Positions 34,153 through 46,327 of a DNA stretch of 64,000 nucleotides are shown in pieces (position 1 is the stretch's first letter; every line of letters begins with the position of its first letter). Both the position numbers and the translations under genes were made by a program. Source of the DNA: Vespa crabro (Eukaryota > Arthropoda > Insecta > Hymenoptera > Vespidae); assembly GCF_910589235.1 (NCBI RefSeq), contig NC_060957.1, positions 787,501 to 851,500 of the forward strand. The letters run 5' to 3'. Below the pieces are notes generated by a model. It saw only the letters and a list, made by a program, of their open reading frames with translations, searched no databases and was not told the origin of the DNA.

Positions 34153-34430
34153 TTTATATACTTTTACTCGTCAAGAAGATAAAGATATTTTTGAAATGTT
34201 TAAACTTAAATATCGAATAATTATCTATCTTATGTCATCCTTCATTTAACTCGTAATCATTTTTATATTCAAATTATTAATCGGAAGAATGAATTATAAT
34301 GAATTCTAATTGGTAACGAGCAAACCTTTTAAAATGTCCCGTGTGTGTCTTAACAAAACATTAAATACTGAGCAAATACAATTTGTGGGAGAAAAAGCAT
34401 TTATTTAACAGACTGTCCTTTACTGTCCAC

Positions 34431-34545
34431 TTGATTTCAAAAGTGCGAAAGGCGAGGCCCTTGATCGCATTCGCTATTAAAGAGATGTTAAAGTGTCACA
34501 TTTTACTCTTGTCGACGCACGAAAACGATGAACAAGAATAAAAGT

Positions 34546-34595
<50 letters not shown>

Positions 34596-34712
34596 CTTTC
34601 CTGAATGTGTTAGTAAAATACGAAACGAGAGAAATAGAAAGAGAAGAACAGAGAGAATTAAGGCATCGTTGGGAAGACTAATGAGGAGAAATGAAACTTG
34701 CTGTGAAACAGT

Positions 34713-34752
<40 letters not shown>

Positions 34753-35293
34753 GGGGAGATTGGGCGCGGCCCATCGTGGAAAATGAAAGTGTGTTGAGAA
34801 CGAAACAATCAGGTTACCCTCGTTAAAGTTGTCTTGTTGTCGCAACGTCGGCCATAATCGGCGTTGATTATTCTAGAGACTCGACTCGCTCTGATTCTCC
34901 TTCCTTATCGATTTTATCATGATTTCCGATAGATACGAAGTATAGCTAATTTGAATGCAGACTTCGCCCGAGAAGATCAAATTGGAGTTGGCATGTTCGT
35001 TCGTTGCGTTCAGATTATCAAAAACAAATCCGATTATCGAAAAGAAAAATAAAGGTTAAAAGATAAAAGGTTACGTAATTAAAAGAGGAGAATTATAATT
35101 AATCGATTATCGATAGGCATTTTCCTTCTTTTCTTTTCTTTTTTTTTTTTTTTTCTTTTTTTTTTTTTTGAAGCTTGAACTTGTTATCTTATGTTCAAAG
35201 GACGCCGCACGGTTCGTAACTTTCGGTTTGTAACTTCTTTTTTCTTGTTCTCTTTTTTTTTTTTCTTTTTTTTGGAAAAACTTGATTTTCTTT

Positions 35294-35341
<48 letters not shown>

Positions 35342-35480
35342 CTACTAGAAAATTCAGTCTACCGAATTTATTTTTCGGAACGTACAAATCAACTTTGATT
35401 TATTGAGGCGTATCTCTTGGCGAATCGGTTGATGAGAAGAAAAAAAGAGGGATGAGAACGAGAGGATGAGATGGCCAAAT
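34431..35480. other. Microsatellite-rich noncoding DNA
   Basis: GA arrays at 34553-34590 and 34709-34752, pyrimidine tracts at 35125-35170 and 35248-35275, and a CT array at 35297-35338. The CpG-rich segment 34790-35000 is unique but shows no exon. Confidence 0.65.
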
Positions 35481-35519
35481 GTTACGGACGAAAAGAGAAG
35501 AGAGTTTTGTAACATCGAA

Positions 35520-35660
35520 GCCTGTTCGTCGAGTTTGTCCTTGATGTTTGCCGAATGTAGTCAAAGTGCATGCGAATTACCGCATTAACCTGGACTCGTC
35601 GTCTCTGCACGCCACCGGCGTGGACGTAATTAAAACATTCTTGTCATCATCGGGAGAAAT
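35520..35660 (+). promoter_or_regulatory. CpG-rich block with TGCATGC and GTAATTA motifs
   Basis: Unique sequence with TGCATGC near 35569 and GCGTGGACGTAATTAA (35618-35633), the latter shared with 20637-20653. GCCACCGGCGTGG around 35611 is an imperfect palindrome. Candidate enhancer, by texture and motif recurrence. Confidence 0.35.
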
Positions 35661-35705
35661 TTCCGAGATAAAGAAGAGGAAGCAAGGGAGATAGAGATAG
35701 AAAGA

Positions 35706-35741
<36 letters not shown>

Positions 35742-36340
35742 CAATATCGATTGTAATTCTTGACGTCACGCGAAACATAACGTCATATAAAATCATTAAA
35801 ATCAACTATAGATATACGAATTGAATCGATTTATCATATTTTACATATAACTCGTTCATTGAAATTCTTTTTTCGATTTAAACTTAGGTCTAAGTTTTTT
35901 TTTTTTTTTTTTTTTTTTTCTATAAGAACAATATCCGACGACTATTAATAATAGTATCGATATAAATCATTCTTGTGATGTAATTTATTTTAACTTGAGA
36001 TATTTTTTAAATTGTTTTTTCTGTTTTTTTTCTTTTTTTTTTGTTATCATCGTTATTATCATCGCTTTTGTGTAATAATTCGATCGAGACAAGTTTTTCA
36101 TCTTTAACCTTAAACCTAACTAAACGAAGAAAACGAAGTGCATCAAGAACAATTTCAATAAAGTTTCAAGAACAAGTCAATGTTTAAGTATCGATAGTCC
36201 ATTACGAAAAAATCAATTTCATCGTTCAATTCGATGATTTATTTTGAATGACTTTTAAACGACTCTTATAGCGTCGAACGATCTTCGCAAAACGATTTAT
36301 TACGATCGAGTTTCTACTATTTCCGAAGTTAAGGAGCGTA
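35661..36340. other. Noncoding
   Basis: GA array 35709-35738, poly(T) run 35898-35920 and AT-rich unique DNA. Nothing recognised. Confidence 0.6.
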
Positions 36341-36690
36341 TCGTTCGTAGGGTTGGTACGTTACGAAAACGATTGGTGGTGGATTTTGTTCGTGAACGTC
36401 CTCGCGTTTCCAGGTCCAATAAATAGCCAGCAAAACGACCATCGGGCGAAGAGGCCACGCATAAATAATCCCATGACTCTGACAGCGGAGAGTACCCAGA
36501 CTGTACGCAGGGAGGGAGGGGAGTAGGAGGGGGTGGGGGAGGGTGGGTTTAAAGCGTGCTCTAACTATGATGAGTGCCGTGTTTTATGGGATGTTCAACC
36601 GCATTTAAAGCCCGCCGCGACAAGTTTGGTTCCACGAGTGGTCCACTCGAAATTTCGCGCTCTACGCGAATAACTACTATATTCTATTTC
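36341..36690. promoter_or_regulatory. GC-rich candidate regulatory block around a G-quadruplex tract
   Basis: Unique CpG-rich sequence on both sides of the G tract at 36510-36547. It includes CCAATAAATAG and GCATAAATAATCCC AT-motifs to the left and CCGCCGCGACAAG to the right. A CT array begins at 36692. No coding frame supported. Confidence 0.3.
36510..36547 (+). other. Strong G-quadruplex-capable tract
   Basis: Seven G-runs of 3-5 bases within 38 bases (runs start at 36510, 36514, 36518, 36529, 36535, 36541 and 36545), mostly with one-base loops. Single-base loops are associated with stable parallel quadruplexes. Confidence 0.7.
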
Positions 36691-36691
36691 A

Positions 36692-36692
36692 G

Positions 36693-36733
<41 letters not shown>

Positions 36734-37586
36734 GTCTTTCTCTGTCTCTCTTTATCTCACTCTTTTCTTGCTGCGAACATCGCACAAATGTCATTTCTTT
36801 CTGCATAGTGTGCGTTATGAAAGATACGTTCTCTTGAATTAAATTTTCGTTCGTAATTCCAAAAGATAATACAACAGATACCATGTAACAAAATATCGTT
36901 TTTCACGTTGACATTGAATGTCTTTTGTATTTCATATTGGTTTCTTCTTTTTTTTTTTTTTTTTCGTTTTTTGTTTTCTATTATTGTCATTATTTATCAC
37001 TGTCTTTGAAGAATCTCCCCCCCCCCCCACCCAAAGAAAAATATAAATCTTATTTACGAAAATAATTCACTTTTCAAAGAATAATAATTATATTTATTCT
37101 CATTATTACATTTATTTATATATCTATTATTTCAAACGAGATAACAATGAGAAAATGATCAATGATAAAAATTATCAATCGTAAGATATTTCCGTCGGTA
37201 ATTCCGTCGTCATCACGCTTGTCATTAACAATTTCATTAACGTGATGGTAAAAGCATTGAATTTATTTCGTTACGACAAAGCTAAGGTTTTGAGATTTTC
37301 TCTATAACAAAAGATAAAAAGCAAGAGAGAGAGAAAGAGAGAGAGAGAGAGAAAAAGAGAGAGATTTTCACAGAAGGTAGGTATATATTTACATGAGGTT
37401 GCGTCTCTTTCGTTTGGAGGAACACGTCGAGTTTTGTAATTTAATTAGCGTGCGCAAACAGCCTTCTTAATAGGAAGTGGATCCACCGAGCCGTTTCCGC
37501 TAACTTTTGCCTTTTCTACTTTTCTGCTCTTTCCAACATTCGGACCAAGGCTTTCCTTCTTACTTCTCTTTGCTTTCCTTTTTTTT

Positions 37587-37633
<47 letters not shown>

Positions 37634-38830
37634 CTCTCTCTCTTCCCAGTCTTCATTGGCTCGTCGTTCTTATCTTAAGCACAGAAGGCTCGCGCCGTTT
37701 CGTTCATTCGAAGGGAAACTAAATAACACGTAGATAGAAATTCGTTCGTTGCTCCGCGATAACCTAGGAAAGTGAAGTGCTTTTAATTGAATTCTAATCG
37801 ATTACGGATTGCTCGGAAGAAGAAAGGTATCTTAACGAGATTTATAAAAGTATAGATAGGATATTTTTAGAACGTATTGAAAATCAAAAAGTAAAATAAA
37901 AGGGGAAAAGATTTAAATGCCAAACGAGAAAATATTACGTTCGAGATAATAATAATGATATTAAAACCTTCTTATTTTTCGATTTTTCCTCATCGAATGA
38001 AGTAAAAGGATCGTAAGAATTTCTCTCAAGATCTTCTTGGATAAAAGTACTAAAGAAGGAAAGCAACTACGAAACTCGAAAAGAAGTAGTAGGAATGGAT
38101 AGATACTATATATACCTCTCTCTCTCTCTCTCTTTCTCTCTCCCTCTTTCACTCTACGTTGGCTAGTTCGGTTTAAGAGTGAAAGAGACAGATAGAGAAT
38201 AAATAACGTCGACTTTGGACGGTCGGCTTGGATTCAAAGTGAAGCGGATGGTGACGTTTGTCTATGCAAATTCCACGCTACCGAAGCCTGACACGGATCT
38301 CTTGCTTCGTCTCTTCTCTTATCTCTTCTTTATTCTCTCTCTCTCTCTCTCTCTCTTTTTTTCGCGGACACCTCGACGTTTAAAAAAGAAAAAGGAAAGT
38401 AAGAAGATCTTCCTGCCACTCTCGGATCATTGGAATAATTTACATCTCGACCGACAAAGAAAGAACTTCTTCTTCTAGATCTTCTCTCTCTGTCTCTTTC
38501 TTTTTTTCACTCCCTTCCTCCCTCTCTCTCTCTCTCTCTCCCACTCTCTCTCCCACTCTCTTTATTTCTCTCTCTACCATTTGGTTCGATCTTAGTGTAT
38601 CTATCTCTAAATCTCTCCTCTTTCTCTTTCTCTTTCTCTTTCTTTAGAAAATAAGATCTCAGTGAGTGTGAAAATCACTCTTTGACGAGTCTTAACGAAT
38701 AATATTTTTTTCCTTTCTTAAAATTATTATCCTTTCTATTCATCACTTTTTCTTTTGAGTATTAATGAAATATAAAAAGAGGAAAAAAAATTTATGTGTA
38801 CCTACATATGTCAAAGCTCGGACGTTTGCG
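36692..38830. other. Microsatellite-rich noncoding DNA
   Basis: CT arrays at 36692-36730, 37590-37630, 38116-38134, 38335-38355 and 38520-38545, a C homopolymer at 37017-37028, a GA array at 37324-37352, and TTTCTC units at 38620-38645. Unique CpG-containing stretches (37380-37520 and 38160-38310) show no credible exon. Serine-leucine frames here are artefacts. Confidence 0.65.
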
Positions 38831-39010
38831 GCAGGTAATCATTCCCGAAAAGGCAGATATTACGTGTATAATTAGCGTCATGCATTAATACGCTATCGGC
38901 TATCATTCTCTCACAAAGGCGATAACGAACGATACGCTACCGTTATATACCGCTTTAACTTATGAAGCGACGAGCGAGAGGATACGGTTAATTAACGATG
39001 TACTCGATCG
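38831..39010. promoter_or_regulatory. Unique block with multiple ATTA/TTAATTAA motifs
   Basis: Contains TATAATTAGCG, TGCATTAATACG and GGTTAATTAACGATG, together with repeated GCGATAACGAACGATACGCTAC-like CpG-rich sequence. It is free of microsatellites while both flanks are rich in them. Candidate homeodomain-bound element. Confidence 0.3.
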
Positions 39011-40556
39011 CGTGAATATTACATATCATGTGGAAATATACGATGTGTATCTCTACTTGTATCAAGAGAGAAGGTCTACGTGTACTATTACCTAACTACG
39101 GGGTATAGCAAAATGAAATATTAATTAAGCGATTCAGTGAGTATCGTAACTTTTTTCTTTCTTTTTTTTTCTTTTTTCTTTTTTTTTCTTTTTTTTTTTG
39201 TATGAATTTCCTCTCCTTTTTTTTTTTTTTAATATATATATAATTACATTTTTTATACGAGCTAGAGAGAATCCCAATAGAACATCGGCACTCTTTCATT
39301 TTTTTTTTTTTTTGTTTTCCCATGTAAAATTCGTCAACGACATTGAAAAAGCTTTAAAAAAGAAAAAAAAAGAATTATTAAAATTATTATCGAATTTATT
39401 ATATTAATTTCAGAAGATCAAAAAGTGCAATAAATCTTTTGAATTTTTCCTTGACATTTTCATCAAAGGACTTCTGTTTTATTTGGAAAAGTCAGTGGAC
39501 ATCATAGTGATCCAAACGAATGGTGCCTATAAAGTACCAAAATGTCATCCTAAGTTTGGAAACATCGTACCTGCAGCCTGTTTGCACAGACATATATCGT
39601 TCGTAGCTTAGACATGCAATGTGCTTGAAGAAAAAAAAAAAAAATATAGCGTGCGTACAGTTGTGAATCGTATATATATGTATCTTTAGTTTTTATCATT
39701 TCGATGTAGTATTTTATGATTGAATAAAAGAGAATATACATTTTTTTTTTTTTTTCAAGAATAATACAAAAATAACTTCTATCATATTGCATATCTCTCA
39801 AGAAAAGAATGAATCGAAATTACATTCATACGTACGTAAATTTATATTATTTACAATAACTTATTGTTAGATAAACTACTTATATCAATAATTTATTTAA
39901 TATATTAAGGGTATGTGAAATAAGTTACAAGTGTTCCTTAAAAATTGTAAGATACATGATCAAAGAAAATGAATTATAAAATTCATAAACGGAACAGATA
40001 GAGTTAATGGTTTCTTTTCTTGGCCAAGATATCTTATCAAATAAGAATGGAGTAGCTGTTGCTTCAAGGAAATATGAAATTGCGTGAGTTTTGGTCGTAT
40101 CACAAAGAAAAGGAGAAGGGAATAGAAGAAATTTGAGTATCTCTTGATTATGTATGTATGCATGTGTAAATATGTTAGTATAGATCATAGTACGCTACGT
40201 CGACTTTTATGAAATACAGCCTGGTGAAAGTTCTTCGTTGGTGTACCGTTGGGCGTTCTGACACCTGCAATCTGCATTTTCAGCTGCATTCGAGATGCAT
40301 GCCCGACGGCGATCTTCGTATTTTACGATTATGCCAAGCGTGCCTCGCCCCGTTGTCGTGAACTTTTCTTTCGACAATACGAACTTCAACGCTCTTATAT
40401 TTCGTCTTTTATACTTCTTCTTTCGCACACTTTTCTTCCTAATTTTTCGATATCTCTTTTCACGAAATGAAATAATACAATAAAAATATTAAAATATATA
40501 TCTCGATTTTTTTTTTTTATTGACATTAAGAATATATTCTTTCAAGAAATGTTATC

Positions 40557-40612
<56 letters not shown>

Positions 40613-41751
40613 AAAATTGGACTTTTCTATTCATGAGAGTGATCATTTAATCGAAATAAGATTTACTTGGGATTAGACTTTTTTTATTTATTCATAAATA
40701 AATAATAATGCGTTTCCATTTCAATAATTTAATTTATATATTATTTCGTTTTGTCATGGAGAAACAATTAACGCGAATCTATTTTTAATGATTTAATTTT
40801 TAAATCTAACTTGCTTTACGAAACTTCAATAAAATACTCAATGAGATTATGCGATTAACATTCTATCGAGAAAATGTAAATTTTTGAACTTTCACGTAAT
40901 ATCTTCGTTTATCTTTCTATAAATTTTTTATTAAGATTTATATAGAATATAACGCATAGAAATTTATACAGATTTGTCTGGATAGATTTATAGCGCAAAT
41001 ATTTATCACTATTACGGATGAAAAATTTTCTAAGAAATATATATATAAATCGTTAGATAAATTATTAGTACAAATGTATCTATGTATATATATATATATA
41101 TAATAAATAGTTTACATAGAAATATATGAAAAATATTATATAAAATAGCTATCGTTCGTAGTTAGTTTGAAAAAAAAGGGGAAAAAAGGGGGAAAAAAAA
41201 TGAAAAAAAAAAAGGACAAAGTTTTTTTTTCGCCAAAGGCTCCAAAGAACGGAGCTCTCTTCTGTCCGATTGAATTGAAGAACTGGTTATATTTTGCAAT
41301 AACAAAAATCGAAACTTCTTCGCCAGCGGCATCTCGTTCACGCGTTCTGTCAATAAATCATCCCACCGGCATTCAACTCGTCTCTACTTTATTTACGTTT
41401 CTATCCAGCCATTCTTCTCCTCGAAGTTTTAATAGTCCGGTGACATTTGTTTCCCGAGAAGGGCGACCGCGAAATAACGCATATTGAGTACGAGATCCAT
41501 TTTCTAGCGACCATCTTATATGCGAAAACTTTCACAATCGAACTTTATTGAGTTGTTTATGATATTTGCATATCTCAATTTTATAAATCGAACGTGTTTT
41601 ACGATATTTTAATGATAGATATCGAATTTTCATTAACATCATTCTTTTTTTTTTTTTTTTTTTTTTATTTGCCTCCCTTCTTTTCTCTTTTTCGATTCAT
41701 ATTTATCATAACGATGAAAACTAAATTATCCCGGATCGATTGTTTGATTTT

Positions 41752-41782
<31 letters not shown>

Positions 41783-43001
41783 TTTCTTTTTGAAAGAAGT
41801 TCATTGAATTTTCTCCTTTATTTTTCTCGTTATATTTAATTTAATTAAGCATCCTTCCTCAATTGCGCATTATTAATCTATTTAATACGTTCTCATTTTC
41901 AAATCAAGCGTTATTTTGTGAAATCAGGTGAAATTGGCAGATAAAATGCAAAGAAAAAAAAAAAATAAAAGAAAAAAAAAAAAAACAATTATTATCACCT
42001 TTGGATGATCTACAATGATATTCGCTGCATTTTTATCGGAGCCATGCACCTATAATGATATAATTGGCGTAGTGATGAGTAATCAATTGAGTAATGCAAT
42101 TTTCTTTAATTGCGTATATTTATTTAACAACGGGCTGGTTATGTATTTGCACTATCATAATAAAAACAAAAATAAGGAAATTAATCGAAATCATGAAATA
42201 TTTTATTAGAGAAATAGACCACATAAAATATAATATATCGCAAATTAATAGATAATTCTTGATTTGGCAGAAAATTGCAAAAATTCTTAATTGCCAAAAA
42301 TACGCATGCAGTGGAAATAATTCGTTCGAATCGTCATGGAATTAATGAAGAAGTAGTCGCAAAAAAAAAAACAAAAATTAAAACGCGGATAAATTAAAAA
42401 AAAAAAAAAAAGAAAAAGAAATAAAATAAAAAAGAAAATTAAAATTGTCTTCTTTAATAATTCCTGTATAATTTCAATAAGAAATAAACTTATTTGTGCT
42501 TTTTATATTTTATTACAGTTTCAACATTCACTCTACTAATAATCAACTAATAATAAATACAAATTTCTATGTAACATAAAGTGATAAATTAGATCATTCT
42601 TACATATTTATCAAGTAACGTGTACACATTGTAAATGACACTTATTTAAAAATGACTTGACAGGGAACGTGTTAATTAATGTTTGCAATCTCGTCCATAT
42701 CAGTTAACCTGCATATATTTTGAGATATTATAAATAAAATGAAAAGAAAAAAAAAAAAATAAGAAGAAAAAAAACGTATAATCAATAATGGCCACAGGCC
42801 ATTTATATATTCCACTCGACACGTATAGATTTTGACGAATAAGCATTTAACCAACATAAATTCTTGAAAAGACACGTACTTCTGTATTTTTTAAATGGTG
42901 TGAGTAATTCAACGTCCTATGCGGTCGACGTGGTCACGTAGTTGGAAAAATTTTAACATGTTCGAGACTGGAATGTCGACATTAAAAAGAATCATTGAAG
43001 C
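39011..43001. other. AT-rich noncoding stretch
   Basis: Poly(T) tracts at 39150-39200, 39218-39230, 41646-41667 and 41748-41788, a long TA array at 40558-40608 and A-rich tracts at 41953-41985 and 42361-42436. A GC-richer unique patch at 40200-40430 has open frames on both strands; the minus-strand one is Cys/Asn-rich near its end. There are no start or splice signals good enough to call a gene. Confidence 0.55.
40558..40608. repeat. (TA)n microsatellite
   Basis: Uninterrupted TA array of about 51 bases, one of the longest in the window. Confidence 0.95.
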
Positions 43002-43154
43002 ATGCAGATGCAACTAACCGATTTCCAAGAATCTGATCCGAACCTGATCGACATCGATCCTTTATATTCAGTTAGGTCAGTTTCTTGTCTGACCACTTTC
43101 TTACTCATATATACGAAGTTATTTTCTCCTTACTGTCATTTTAATTTTCATTAA
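43002..43154 (+). CDS. Hypothetical 50-aa ORF
   Basis: ATG at 43002 opens M-Q-M-Q-L-T-D-F-Q-E-S-D-P-N-L-I-D-I-D-P and continues into a Ser/Thr/aromatic segment ending at TAA 43152-43154. The first half is acidic and protein-like; the second half is ordinary AT-rich translation. A break at TTCAG near 43070 could be an acceptor-like coincidence. No domain recognised; it may be an exon fragment or chance. Confidence 0.15.
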   Translation: MQMQLTDFQESDPNLIDIDPLYSVRSVSCLTTFLLIYTKLFSPYCHFNFH

Positions 43155-45219
43155 GATTCATTTGTCATCGTAAATTTAGATTAAACTCAGAAAATATTTC
43201 AGACTTGAAATCTTAAAGATGAATTCATTTTAATTTTAATTTTATAGAATTTTTAACGTGTAATACGTACATTGACTGATTATCGGAGATCGATCTTATA
43301 CGGTCACGGTCTCTTACTTTGATCACGGTTCTGATGGTATTCAAAAAAAAAAAAAAAAAAAAGTAAAAAATTGAAAAAAGAAAAGGACCTTTGGTGAAGG
43401 TCTTCAAATAGGTCTTGAGGAAAAGGAACAAAAATTTAATTTAAAATTTCATCTAACTTTAATATTGCAGGGTAATAATTTATTATATATAATGTATAAT
43501 GTATATTTTTCTTAGTTTTATTTAAAGATTGATTTTACAAAGTTATTTAACTATACTTACAATTATATTGCTTATTAAACATCTTCATTGTCTTATTCGA
43601 TTCGTGAGAAAATAAAAGAAATATTTGATTTTATTTTTATATTAAAATTGTGTTAAAATAATTTTACAAATTATGTTAATTTAATTGCGTTAAAAAGAAA
43701 AATTTAACTTTCTGTTTTTCTTATCATCCTTTTGATACCATCTTTTTGCAAAATCTTTTTACAAAAGCATCATGCTATTTAGTAATTTGAATTATCGATC
43801 ATATGAGAAAATGAATTTTAAAAAGAATTTTTAACAAATCCAACACTAAAGACAAACATTACAATTTTTACATCCTTACAATATAAATTCAATTAATTCG
43901 TATCCATGTCTATTATTAACATGATTTTAGTATACTTAAGAGTTCACCAAATGATTTTATTAACATTCTTCTATTTTTATCTTCATATCTTTCTTAATAC
44001 CTTCAAAAATTTTTTTCAATATTCCTTTCGTACGACATTCTTATAATAAAGAATGCATCCAATATTTTTTCTTTTTTTTTTTTTTTTGACATTAAATTCA
44101 TTGTTATACCTATCTTCAGAACATATCTATTCGATGGTAGCTACGATATTGGCTAATTCGTGTCGTCGAGTATGGTCGCCTTATTTTTTGATCTTTCATC
44201 GAGTTAAATCATCGGCAATCAGGTCAATGAACTATCTATCAGATAACCAAGTGATCGAACGAGTTGTACGTTCATCACTGTTTTCGTGATCGTCATGATC
44301 CAAATTTTATACGTACTCATATATTCCTTTGAATCCTAATGGTCGCTGGCGACTGATCGATAGCGTGCATGCAACCTCAGTCTATTCACGTAACGAATAC
44401 TCATTGTTCTAACTCATTAAAGACCTTCACTGTACGAACTATTTACTAACCTAGTTATCCTGAAAAGTGCTCCGACATTTCTATTTTTGATTTGGTCAAT
44501 CAAAAACTATAGTATCCATAGCTAGGAAAGGTTACTTGCGTTTAACCTTTCGTTGGATTATTAAACCAATGACATAACAATATTTACAACTGCGACTATT
44601 AATTTATCATATTTGACCTTCCTTCCTGTTTATGCGAATCAATGTATCACGCAATATATTTTTTAAAAAATGTTATATAAGCCAACGCGATAAATATCAA
44701 CGCCATTTATTTATATGATATCACGAAAACTAAAAATCGTAGAGATTTCAAAGAAAGATCGTTTTTAAATATTTAATTGTTTTCTATCTTTTCGATTAGG
44801 TTATTAATTACTATTAACAATTTTTAATTAATTATCTGAAAACTCTTAATTTTTTATAAATTGATGATACGTAATGATAATTCATCTATATATAATGTTA
44901 TTGGATTTAACAATTTGTTATAGGCCGAAAATTTGTTTGTAAACAAATTATTATAAATAATATTAGCAATTATTTTTATTTGTATTAATGCATAATCTGC
45001 GTGAAAATATGTGCATATAAATTCGACGGTATTAAATAGAATCGTGAAGATGTCAAAAAGGATTGGCTTTGATTATATTGAATGCAATAATCGTAAGAGC
45101 GTAATCACTGACAGCTGGGAATCGCGTTGAAAATCTTGAAGATAATAAGACAGAAAGAATTCGAAGGAAAGTAAGAATGAAAGAGAAAAAGGATCACGCG
45201 AGAATTCACTATACATATA
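43155..45219. other. AT-rich noncoding stretch
   Basis: Mostly unique AT-rich DNA. A 78-codon frame at 44053-44289 starts in a poly(T) artefact and lacks support. A CpG-containing patch at 44360-44470 is unique. Nothing else recognised. Confidence 0.55.
44930..44949. promoter_or_regulatory. Forkhead-type palindrome
   Basis: AATTTGTTT and AAACAAATT flank a GT centre, giving a 20-base palindrome that contains GTAAACA, the core recognised by forkhead/FOXO factors. Function is inferred from the motif only. Confidence 0.35.
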
Positions 45220-45421
45220 CAGAATTGACCAAAAGTCTTTAAATGAATGAAAAGTTTTTAAATGTTATTAAAAATTAATATTTTTTTTTATAAAATTATT
45301 ACCTATTTTTAAAAACTTTTAGCCTTTTGTAATAAAACTTGTAATTTTACAATCTGAAAAAGAAAACCTGAAAAACAGAATTATTTATTTTTAAAATCAC
45401 TTAAAAACTTTTGACCCAACT
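45220..45421. mobile_element. Tc1/mariner-like MITE (about 200 bp)
   Basis: The left end CAGAATTGACCAAAAGTCTT (45220) and the reverse complement of the right end, AGTTGGGTCAAAAGTTTTTA (45421 leftward), form imperfect terminal inverted repeats. TA dinucleotides stand immediately outside (45218-45219 and 45421-45422), as expected of Tc1/mariner insertion. CAG followed by TTG-CCAAAAG is typical of Tc1-type ends. The interior is AT-rich with a secondary foldback and no transposase frame, so it is non-autonomous. The subfamily is not known to me. Confidence 0.7.
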
Positions 45422-45540
45422 AAAAATTTTGGATTCATCTACGTATGTATATATTTCTATGTACCATATATACCTGTATAATCTACATAATTTCTGTATT
45501 TTACTGTGAATACTTATGTATATATATATATACATGAATA

Positions 45541-45592
<52 letters not shown>

Positions 45593-46056
45593 CACATTGA
45601 TGAGTAAAAATTACCAAATTCTTTCCATCCTTTTATAAAAATAAATTCATCAACTCGGTATCTTTTCATACGAAAGAAAAAAAAAAAACTACGAACTTCG
45701 TACAGTATGCTCTTAAAATCTAATACAAAGAAAGGATAATAATATTAAATAAAGAATAAGAATATATTATGTAAAATTCATTTAAATCTCGTCTTTGAAA
45801 ATCGCAATTGAAAAATAGAAAGTGGAAAAAAAAAAGAAAGAAAAAAGGAAAAAAAAAGAAAAAATGATGTTAAAGCATAAGTTTTGCACGCCACACAATT
45901 CGCAAGGGTTATTTCCACCACGATAAAGGCAATACAAACGAGCTCATTATGCGGAAGGCGGCACGATTTTAGTGTACTTCCTTCGAAAACGAACTGAAAC
46001 TTCTCGGCAGTCTGCTTGCCGGGCCATTTTCGACAGCGATAAAGATAAAGAGGTGT
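45422..46056. other. Noncoding with TA array
   Basis: TA/CATA simple repeats at 45519-45594 including a run from about 45549, an A-rich tract at 45824-45862, then a CpG-rich unique segment at 45880-46040 without a supported exon. Confidence 0.6.
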
Positions 46057-46112
46057 GGCGGGGTGGGATAGGATGGGATGGGGTCGGGTGGAGTGGGGTG
46101 GGATGGGGTGGT
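46057..46112 (+). other. G-quadruplex-capable tract built of GGGATG/GGGGTG units
   Basis: Eight G-runs of 3-4 bases fall between 46060 and 46108, arranged as irregular GGGAT and GGGGTG units like a degenerate pentamer/hexamer repeat. Directly to its right lies a GA array (46112-46170). Confidence 0.7.
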
Positions 46113-46327
46113 AGAGAGACAAAAGAGAGAAAAAGGAGAAAAAAAGAGTGAGAGAGAAAGAGAAAAAGAAGCAATCCAAAGTAAACGCAATGCGCTTCGC
46201 AGTGGCCTAGCAATAACGTCTCTCCTATCGTGCATAACGTTCGAACATTAATTTGCATTCGCGTGGCTGCCTCCACTATGCTTCTTTTTTTCTTTTTCTT
46301 TTTTTTTTCCTCCCCCTTATTTTTCAG

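Larger units (their letters stand above)
23800..34430. other. AT-rich, CpG-poor block with mobile-element-like debris
   Basis: Over about 10.6 kb the long GA/TC arrays and CpG-rich patches of the flanks nearly vanish. Dispersed repeat copies, short coding-like remnants and LTR-like sequence appear instead. Parts not listed separately (24.0-26.3, 28.9-31.2 and 32.7-33.4 kb) are AT-rich unique DNA with no gene seen. The change back at about 34.44 kb is abrupt. The block may be an accumulation of decayed insertions or an old gene cluster. Confidence 0.5.

Noticed and set aside
40207..40470. Frames on both strands in a GC-richer patch (Cys/Asn-rich on minus)
   Set aside because: Both strands are open over the same bases, the plus frame lacks an ATG at its start, and there are no splice sites or recognised motifs.
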